A stretch of 64,000 nt of DNA, from NCBI GenBank assembly GCA_947396885.1, contig OX377205.1:56268969-56332968 (forward strand). Reading direction: 5' to 3'. The DNA comes from Heligmosomoides polygyrus polygyrus. Its lineage: Eukaryota > Nematoda > Chromadorea > Rhabditida > Heligmosomidae. Each line of letters opens with the position of its first letter. Within the stretch, counting starts at the first letter, position 1. Below are positions 55,917 to 64,000 of the stretch, one piece after another. The position numbers were made by a program, and so were the translations under genes. The notes under the pieces are model-generated. The model did not search any database and had not been told where the DNA came from. It saw only the letters and a program-made list of their open reading frames with translations.

Positions 55917-58336
55917 ACAAGGGAGGTCAATGAACATCCCGTGGCAATTTTAAAAGTGACCTATTGAGGGTTGTAGGGGATTGTATGAGAAGCACCGCAG
56001 TGGTTTTCAAATTTCCTGCGGACATCTGGGTAGGTCAAAAATTGCAAAAAAATCGTTTCACTTCAGTGCGGGCCGATAAAGCAATACTGACGCCTGGAAC
56101 TGCCATGTCGTGGTTAGAATCTAACCTTCAAAAGGTCTGGGGCTGGAACAGTAGCGGAATTGCGGCTATTTCACAACTTGCTTGTTAGCCGTACAGTAAC
56201 CGAAGTGGAACATTGAGGTGCGTCGCGCACCAACAACGGCGCGGCGACCGGATGGCTGAGTGGATGTGGGGGGCGGGCTTGCGGGAAAAGTGACGGTAGT
56301 TCGGATCCGGAGATGCTGCTCCTGCGTTGATGGTTTTGCTCCATCTAATTTTGTCGATTTAAAGTGTATCTTGACCACGGTAGTGTACCATACTGACATT
56401 ATAACTTTATTTTAACCTGGATGATACGATATAAACACATAAACACCGAAAGCAGTACACAGTTCATAATTCGATTGGTCATTGAGGAGAAACAGGCGAA
56501 TTTTCTTTGCCTACAAAATATATAACTTCAGAACTCCATAGATCGAAGAAAAAATTATTTTATTTTCGTTTGATATTTTTATTTTTTATTATTTATATTT
56601 ATATTTTTATTAATTAATTAACTATATTTATGTTTGATTTTTTCGACCCCTCTTCGACCTCTGGAAAGAAAGTATAACAGTACCAATCTGTCTTCTTCAT
56701 CCTCAACCAACCACATTGCAAGGGGTCTCACGGCCGTCATATACAGCATCCTCCTCACTGTTACAAGGAGACGTAATACTACCCACGTCGTTGACATTGT
56801 CCGACGACCAGGCTATATCCTGCGCTTCGTTCAAGTTAAGCTAACATCACGAACGAGAGAACGTCAATGCAATGAACACCAAACAAAAAAACTACTTGGA
56901 GTGCTTCATCCTCATCAGCACAATCAATATCACCCCATATATAGCATGTTGAAGTATGCCCCGAAAGGCATTTGCTAGGGCGGTCTCCTTACGACTAGGG
57001 GCAGAGTAGTCGGGAGGAAGGCAGTTAGCAAGACACCCAATAACTCGGCACGGAGAACACATTGTATTAAACAATTGATATTAAGTCAGGGGCGGGGTGT
57101 GGTATATCTGTCGAAGGACGATCACAGCAATCGATCAAATATAAATATATGCATCAATTAATTAATTGAAATATAAATAAAAATAAAAATCAATTATACG
57201 TAATTAATACATAATAAATAAAATAATAAATAAATAAGTGAAAAATTAAGATAAATCTTTTTTATCCATTTTTTCAATCTCTCTTCGACTTTTGGAGAAA
57301 TGGAGTAGTGCTAACAGGCCTACTGTCAATGGCTAACGAAGACGGTCAGGATAAAGAATATTATCTATTTTGTAGTTGAGACAGGCCCTTGAATGCTAGC
57401 GAGGAACTGCGTAGAAAAGCCGCCTGTTGTCTCCTTCGTGATGTTAGCTTGACCTGAACGAAGCGCAGGCTGTAGCCTGTTAGCCGGACGATGACAATGA
57501 TGTGGTATTACGTCTCCTTGTAACACTGAGGAGGATGCTGTATGTGACGGCCGTTTGTGACTTGCAATATGGTTGGCTGAGGATAAAGAAGACAGATTGG
57601 TACTGTTATAGTTTTTCTCCAGAGGTCGAAGAGGGATCGGAAAAAAAATCAAACATAAAATTAATTGATGAAAATAAAAATAAAAATAAATAAAAATAAA
57701 ATAATAATTTTTCCCCGATCTTTGGAGTTCTGAAGTTATCTATTTTGTAGGCAAAGAAAATTCGCCTGTTCCTCCTCAATGACCAATCGAATTATATACT
57801 GTGTACTGCTTTCGGTGTTTATATCGTATCATCCAGGTTAAATTAAAGTTATAATGTCAGTATGGTACACTACCGTGGTCAAGATACACTTTATATCGAC
57901 AAAATTAGATGGAGCAAAACCATCAATGCAGGAGCAGCATCTCCGGATCCGAACCACCGTCACTTTTCCCGCAAGCCCACCCCCCACACCCACTCGGCCA
58001 TCCTGTCGCTGCGGCGTTGGTGGCGGCGCGACGCACCTCAACGTTCCACTTCGGTCACTGTACCGCCAACAAGCAAATTGTGAAATCGCTGTAATTACGC
58101 TACTTTTCCTGTCCCAAACCTTTTGCACGTTAGATTCTAACCACGACATGGCAGTTTTAGGCGTCACTATTGCTTTATAGGACCGCACTGAAGTGAAATG
58201 GTTTTTTGCAATTTTTGACCTACCCAGGTGCCCGCAGGAAATTTGAAAACCACTACGGTGCTTCTCATACAATCTCCCACAACCCTCAATAGGTCACTTT
58301 TAAAATTGCCACGGGGTGTTCATTGACCTCCCTTGT
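55917..58336. mobile_element. Long foldback element C
   Basis: Ends ACAAGGGAGGTCAATGAAC at 55917 and its complement ending 58336. The arms are reverse complements from 55917 to about 56860 and about 57420 to 58336, so roughly 0.9 kb each, with a ~560-bp middle. Matched landmarks include GTGACCTATTGAG, GGTAGTGTACCATACTGACATTATAA and GGAGACGTAATAC. Frames in the arms mirror each other and are not genes. No clear TSD. Confidence 0.8.
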
Positions 58337-58339
58337 TAG

Positions 58340-59615
58340 TGGTAAGCCCCGCATCGATCACTCGCATCACCCAATCGATATAGGAGCTTAGCATTTGGTC
58401 AAGTGCGCGTCGCGTGCATAATAAACGCTTCCTAAGGCTCTAGCGTATTGCAGCTTAAGGCAGCCATATTCAGCCTGATGTCTGTCATGTACAAGCTATG
58501 CTCCATCGACATGGAGCAGTGTCGGCTGCTTCATTTGGAAATCAACCAGAGAGTGGACGGTAGAGCGGCTTCGCTCCACGGTGTTCAGTTGAGGATTTGC
58601 AGGTGTGGTGTTTGTAAGGCTTGTTTTTGCTATCTGGTGGCAATCGCTTTAGGAGCCTTCTGTCGACGTTTGCATCCGCCGGAATTCTGGTCGCTCCTCG
58701 GTCTGACGTAAAGGGGGTAATCGTTGTAGCAGGAGGGGACGTCGCTTTGCTGCCGTCATCGTCGACTTTTAAAAACTGGTTGCTCGAGCACTCAGTTGAG
58801 GTATGATTTTCCGGGCTGTTTCCTGTGACTTCATATGCGAGTGTTTTCACGCAATCGGCGCAAATAGGGGAGGGGGGGGGGGTCACCACGCCGTGGCGCC
58901 CACCCATTGTGTGCCTCCGCATACGACGAATGTTAATACACTCTCTCGTTTCGATTACGCATCCGTGCGTGTTTTACTTACTTCCGAATTGGGCAAATCG
59001 CCTACATCCTAGAGGAAACTCCAGGATGTAGGCGATTTCAACACGGATGCGTCACTCAAGCCACACCCGGAGTACCTTCACCTGTCCAAATATCTTGACT
59101 GAGCCCCACCTCCCGCCTCCCCCCATCCGACTCTATTTGCCCCACGCAATCTTTCCGATGGAACAGACCGAGGAGTCCTTTCACAGGTTGAAGCAGTTGG
59201 TCGTGTTGACAGCCGGTCGGTGGTAGAGTGCCTTCAATATACCCTGCCGGTATTTCTCGAAAGTCAGCAGTATTACCGAATTGGGGACGCTTTGATCAAG
59301 GGTCCTTTTCTCGGGACAAGCACTCACAGTTACACAATAATTGGCGAGTTTCTTTTAGCATCGTTTGATTTCGTCGCATTATTTCACTGTGAATGGAGTT
59401 CGCTGTAGAGTTCGCCGCGTACTGCAATTCCACAGGAGAACTGTTCCTCCGTGTGTCATCGGAAATCGTGTCACTGACTCCACTGCAACATTGGCGGCCA
59501 CCCGATTGGGCAAAGACGCATCGAGTCCTCTGTCTACCAAGGTAGGTTCTCTGAACTCCATTTACTGGCCCCAAACCAGCTCTAATTCTTGCTTATTATT
59601 GCGAAGAGCTACTAC
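58340..59615. other. Unassigned DNA
   Basis: No gene recognised. A 16-bp perfect inverted repeat, 58995-59010 / 59023-59038, with a 12-nt loop is extended by a second arm pair (CGCATCCGTG near 58959; CACGGATGCG near 59042). Confidence 0.45.
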
Positions 59616-59855
59616 TATACTTGTGTTCGAATAATCGAATTCGAATAATATATCCGATTCGATTTTCAATTATTTGATTATTCGAGTTTCGAATAATTAT
59701 TCGAATTCGATTATTCGAATTCGAAAGTTCGAATAATATTCGAATTTCGAATACGTGGTCGAGTCGAGTATGGCATAATGATGGTTTTTGTAAACGACTT
59801 TCATTCCGTTGACGATTGTTTTCGAAAGCACACTGTCGAGAAGCTCACCGTTACG

Positions 59856-61090
59856 AAAGCGCATTCAGTATCCTTCTATACATAGAAGGCTAGTGTGTGC
59901 GCGTGCGTGTTTCCATCAGTCCATCACAACTGGCGTGGGAGGCATGGCGTATTGGCGACCGCAGTTGATGGCGATCGACTGCGGTCCTAAACTTCAGCCC
60001 TTGCGGTAGTCGATCTCGCTGAACACAAACACAAATTTCGACGAAAAATCAAAAAAAAGAATTTCATATTCGTGTTCAGTGATCTCGATGACCTCAGGTC
60101 TGAAGTTTCGAGCTTGTTCAGTGATGTTCACGAAAACATCGATAATCTGATTAATATCTTTTGATGGCTATTCTTATTGCAAAAACTGACTTAAGATTCC
60201 TGTTCAGCGATCACGACTACTCCGGAGCTGAAGCTCACAGTTTGCATATGTGAAACAATTATACACCATTTTCAGTTGAAACTCTAAGTTTCTCAAATCA
60301 AACTCAACGTTGTCACACAGGGAAGATTCCAGAAAAACGTTGAAATTTATTTTAAAAACGTTGAATTTCGATTGAAAATGGTATATAACTCCACGATTTG
60401 ATTGGTTGGCGATTCCTATGAGATAAGGAACTGAACAATTAGACAACTATCTCCACCTGCGGGTGACTGGTGGTGCTCGTCGGCACCCACCTGGAAGGTT
60501 AGTTGATACGCTGTACCTGTGACACCGGTTCTTTACTCTAGCTGCCTTGAGAATGCTATTCTGTAGGATGAAATGGCGTTTGGGGGAATAGTTTCACTAA
60601 TGTTCTCGACTTTTCCAGGCTCCGAAGAAGGCGAAGACGCCGAAACGTCAGCCGAAGTAAAGCCTGTTTAACAATCTTGGTAAACAGCTTAAAGAAGAAA
60701 CACGCTGAAGTATACTCGATATGCCAAGATTTATCGAAAGTCGGACTTGGGCGGTTCTGAACAATTAGAGTGAACGGTTTTTTTTTTTTCGCAAAAGCTT
60801 TGCACTTGTGCGTCGATGTTTTGCACATGTATTTCTGTAGGGGTTCATATTGTAGGATTTTTTTGCAGGAAAAAATTCTGTCCTGCCATCCTAACGAGTA
60901 TTGTAAACGGTTCTTAGAAGATATCGAATATCTCTACTATTTGCATTTTTTAAAAGAATTCTATTTTTTTATTTTGTCTCTGGCGAATGTTGTTGTTGAA
61001 CTTACTTTAGTATACACTTTAGTGTACAATGCGCTTTTGAAGTTAATAAACGATATCAAATGAAATTGGCTAACACAAAAATCTCATCGT
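59856..61090. other. Interior of the 59616-62308 element
   Basis: No transposase recognised. A short run near 60620-60658 reads PKKAKTPKRQPK before a stop, but it is isolated and looks fortuitous. Confidence 0.4.
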
Positions 61091-61096
61091 CCTTAT

Positions 61097-62163
61097 TAAT
61101 ACACCTTGCTGCAAAATTATAGATTCCCCTCTCCACGATTTGTCCATTAGTACCCGAAGAATTCCACTACCTAGGGTCAGCGATGTTACCGTCGTACTTC
61201 TCACTAACGAAAACCTCATAGAAAAATTCTAAGCAGGTTATCTTATCAGTGCAGGATACCACGAACTTTTATTGAAGATGTAACAAATGGAGACCGTTGC
61301 AAAATATAAGTTCGCTTCATAAAAAACCTGATTAATCACAAAAGTACCTACAGGCAAAGTAAGATTAGTACCTCTTCACATCACCTTTGCTGTAAACAAT
61401 AACGAAAATTTTATTTGGCATACTACTGAATAGGTTATCAATGACAGTTTGCTCAACATTGGTCCATGCATGAATTATGGCGTTCTTAAGACTTCGTCTC
61501 GTGTAGGATGAACACTGAAGATTATCAAAAATTGCTGGGAGATCACTTTTTGCAATATTTCAAAGATTTCGTAGGCACAACCCCATTTTTCAACAAAATA
61601 TTGCATCCATACACGTATCACAGTCAACTTCAGATTGGCTTAAATCCAACAGAATTCAACATTTGGAGTTGCTTATTTGTTTCCAGATCTCAACTCGTTA
61701 GAGAACTTGTGAGGCATTCTTGTACACAAAGTGTACAAAAATGGAACCACTTGTACTTACGTTTCTGATCTGGGAACGCCATACTTCATGCATGGACCAA
61801 TGTTGAGTAAACTGTTATTGATAACCTTGTCAGTAGTATGCCAAATAAAATTTTCGTTATTGTTTACAACAAAAGTGATGTGACGAAGTACTAACCTTAC
61901 TTTGATTGTAGGTACTTTTGTGATTAATCAGGTTTTTTTATAAAGAGAACTTATATTTTGCAACGGTCTCCATTTGTTACATCTTCAATAAATGTTCGTG
62001 GTATCATGCACTGATAAGATAACCTGCTTAGAGTTTTTCTATGAGGTTTTCGTTAGTGAGAAGTACGACGGTAACATCGCTGACTCTAGGTAGTGGAATT
62101 CTTCGGGTACTAATGGACAAATCGTGGAGAGGGGAATCTATAATTTTGCACCGGGGTGAATTA
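61097..62163 (+). mobile_element. Tc1/mariner-superfamily element with long TIRs
   Basis: Flanked by TA (61097-61098 and 62162-62163, within TTAA). The TIRs run about 390 bp (to about 61485, and from about 61770), with landmarks TGCAAAATTATAGATTCCCC and CCATTAGTACCCGAAGAATTCC at both ends. TIRs this long recall Tc3-like elements. The centre carries a transposase scrap (61508-61768). The whole is 1.07 kb, so most of the gene is deleted. Confidence 0.8.
61508..61768 (+). pseudogene. Tc1-like transposase scrap
   Basis: An 86-residue frame. The start MNTEDYQKLLGDHFLQYFKDF resembles the segment before the second catalytic Asp in Tc1-type transposases. LNPTEFNIWSCL resembles the D(P)LNPIEN-W segment holding the third catalytic residue. 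The middle is deleted, so the second catalytic Asp is gone. A full transposase is about 330-340 residues. Confidence 0.65.
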
Positions 62164-62308
62164 AGTTATAATGATGTTTGTTCGACTATTCGGAAATTCG
62201 TATAGCCAAAAAATGGGGTTATTCGAATTTTCGGAAATTCGAATAACCGAAAAGATAAGGTTTTCGATTATTCGTTCATTCGAAAAGTTTTGGAAAGGCA
62301 CAAGTGTA

Positions 62309-64000
62309 CTGATTACACGGCTTCTCCAAAACATTCTGAACATCCACCTTGATCTTTTTTAGGTATCGTATCGCAACTTAACTAAACAAACAGTAATTTG
62401 GTACGATAACGAGTAACGAGAAGTGTTTATATATTTATTTTTATTTATTTATTCGCTTATCGCGCATGGACCATACCACAATGATAGGCATAAGTAAGAT
62501 ATCAAAACTACAAGAAACATTTTAAAAACAGTGTAATAACTAGTGCAGCTGAAGCGATAGAGACCACGCAAGAATGGTTACCAGGAGACTATCTCAACAG
62601 GAGGTTTGAACGGAGCAAGTAGGCCATATCGGTTGAATCGCCTATCTCTGGAAAGCAAGAAAATGCAAGTATCTCGACCCTTGTACAGCATTGGGCAGAG
62701 TTATGGCCGAAGAGGTTGGACCTTTGCGCCGGGATGGGCATAAATTTTTAAAATTTTCTCAGAAAACAAAATCACGCTCGTCAAAAAAGAAAAATTTCGA
62801 AATTACCATACGAGCCAATTATTCTCTTCGAAGATCCACTGCTCCAGTAGCAAATGATTTTGTATGACTATAAGCTGCGTTCCTGGAGAAGCGGTTCTAC
62901 CTGGAAACGTTTTTATAAATTTCTACTACATTCCAAATTGAATACAATCAGTAAATTGTCAAATTGTCTAGACTCACGAATACTAGGAATCTCGACATTT
63001 AAACTACGAATCACCCATCAGCTCACTTTTGCAGCTAACACCCTACCGATTACACCGTTAATCGCAGTATTGCTACCGTTTCTTCGAAAAGTAAATGCTT
63101 TGCTTCTCCAAAGGTTGGGCTAAAGTGGTCTGATTGATTCGCACTTAGGCGGACGCTCTGAGTCATCGCCCCGACCAATGGCGCGCGGCGAATGACTCAT
63201 ACTGTCTGAGGTCTTCTAGCGATATACAGCAGGTATAGCTGAAACCGTGGTGAGAAAGCGTTCTTTCAGTTGTTTTATGTTCCGAAGAGCAGTACGCATG
63301 GCCTCTAAGCACTTGTGAACAGTACCCTTTCACCCTTGTTGTATTCTGTTCTCTACTCTAGGCTATAGCTATCAGGATTTAGTAGAAGTAGAGTAGAATC
63401 ATGATCCATCTGTCATGATTTAGGAAACAAAAATGCTCAGTATAATGAAGAACGAGACCTATTCTATTCTATCCCTATTTGTACACATGCAGTAGTTAGG
63501 CAGTCCTGAAAGCTACACAAAAGGTCCTATAGGAACTAGTGTCTTGCAGATGAATAAAACCTTTCATAATCCAAGGACAACAAGTGGTGCTCCTTCGTTT
63601 TAAGAACTTTAACCACATTTGCTCACAAATTTACTGATTTCTTGGCCTTCCATATGGGACCAGCCGTAGTCAAAACTTTATGACTCATTTTCTGGTTGGG
63701 AAGACATGGAGATTGGATCTTCCCGAAGTGAAAGGAAACAATAAAAAAGCAAGAATCTGTTTTGGCACTTCAGGAAACAAATGCACTGTGGACTAGATAA
63801 GGCTATTAGTAACCTGGGTGCTTGTGCTATTGCATTCGAGAATGAAGAAACTGAGGTGAGGAATAGGTGGAAGATGGAGTGAAGATTAGCAGGGCTACTA
63901 CTTTTCCAATCTGCACTTCAAAACTAAGGACGAGAAGGTAGGCATAAAGAGCGGTGTAATATTAAAAATTGAAGCAATTTGTTTACAATGAAGTTTTTAC
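62309..64000. other. Unassigned DNA to the window end
   Basis: No gene recognised. A TTTATTTATTTATT run lies near 62432-62452. The frame at 62854-63123 has no recognisable domain. Confidence 0.4.

Larger units (their letters stand above)
59616..62308 (-). mobile_element. Phased-array DNA transposon (subfamily 1), second copy
   Basis: Left end TATACTTGTG at 59616 followed by CGAATAATCGAATTCG runs (59625-59755), matching the right end of the 27557-32179 element in reverse. The right end at 62298-62308 (complement TACACTTGTGC, then CTTTCC and CGAATGAACGAATAATCG) matches its left end. 59765-59850 matches 31770-31850 in reverse. The 8-bp flanks differ (GCTACTAC versus CTGATTAC), so the copy is either decayed or recombined. 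A Tc1-like element lies inside. Confidence 0.75.

Noticed and set aside
60620..60658. Lys/Pro-rich histone-tail-like reading, or a Penelope-type CGAAACGTC hammerhead motif
   Set aside because: The reading is isolated, and no CTGATGA core is found upstream for a hammerhead.
61096..62164. piggyBac-type element because of TTAA flanks
   Set aside because: The coding scrap resembles a Tc1-type transposase and the long TIRs fit Tc1/mariner with a TA duplication.

Overview
The window is repeat-dense intergenic DNA from a nematode, most likely a strongylid (hookworm-type) roundworm. That placement is inference: it rests on degraded RTE, CR1, Ty3/Gypsy and BEL/Pao retroelements of the nematode type, a BEL envelope-like gene of the phlebovirus-glycoprotein type, mariner and Tc1-like DNA transposons, and tRNA-derived short repeats. 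I find no convincing host protein gene, rRNA or functional tRNA gene, and no CRISPR array. Every recognisable coding region belongs to a mobile element and is broken by frameshifts, stops or deletions. A 200-N assembly gap lies at 33864-34063.

Layout. 1-560: RTE 3' remnant. 1953-2524: two short inverted-repeat elements with 9-bp target duplications. 2734-10083: a DNA transposon bounded by an 8-bp target duplication, enlarged by a tandem ~3.73-kb duplication whose recombination joint can be placed inside a short repeat. 10125-12540 and 13440-15065: long foldback repeats. 16230-17150: a second RTE remnant on the minus strand. 19762-22442: a 5'-truncated RTE copy inserted in a minisatellite, with its target duplication visible. 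25500-33863: a CR1 retrotransposon split by a 4.6-kb DNA transposon (27557-32179), which holds one mariner nested inside another. 34064-36770: a Ty3/Gypsy remnant on the minus strand. 36855-37119: a 265-bp member of the same kind of DNA transposon. 38820-39505: a second CR1 ORF1 remnant, itself hit by such an element. 43336-51305: a BEL/Pao element with gag, protease, RT, RNase H, integrase and envelope-like regions. 51306-54250: G-rich minisatellites and a TA microsatellite. 54290-58336: two foldback elements. 59616-62308: another member of the DNA transposon group, carrying a Tc1-like element. 62309-64000: nothing recognised.

The main result is a group of DNA transposons (2734-10083, 27557-32179, 36855-37119, 39506-40520 and 59616-62308). 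They share TIRs of the form TATAN-(T)TTGTSC, 8-bp target duplications where intact, and subterminal arrays of TTCGAA-type palindromes. The arrays repeat with a period of 41 or 42 bp in all three sequence subfamilies, although the rest of the unit differs. That spacing equals about four turns of B-DNA and looks like a conserved, phased binding platform. No transposase gene for the group is present here, so these copies appear non-autonomous (hAT-like by target-site length).

The elements form a readable history. CR1 was inserted first. A phased element then entered CR1, a mariner entered that, and a second mariner entered the first. Separately, a short 9-bp-TSD element entered the right array of the 2734-10083 transposon and later recombined with a sister copy outside it, doubling 3.73 kb. 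No genes act together as a pathway; the interest lies in element structure and recombination.
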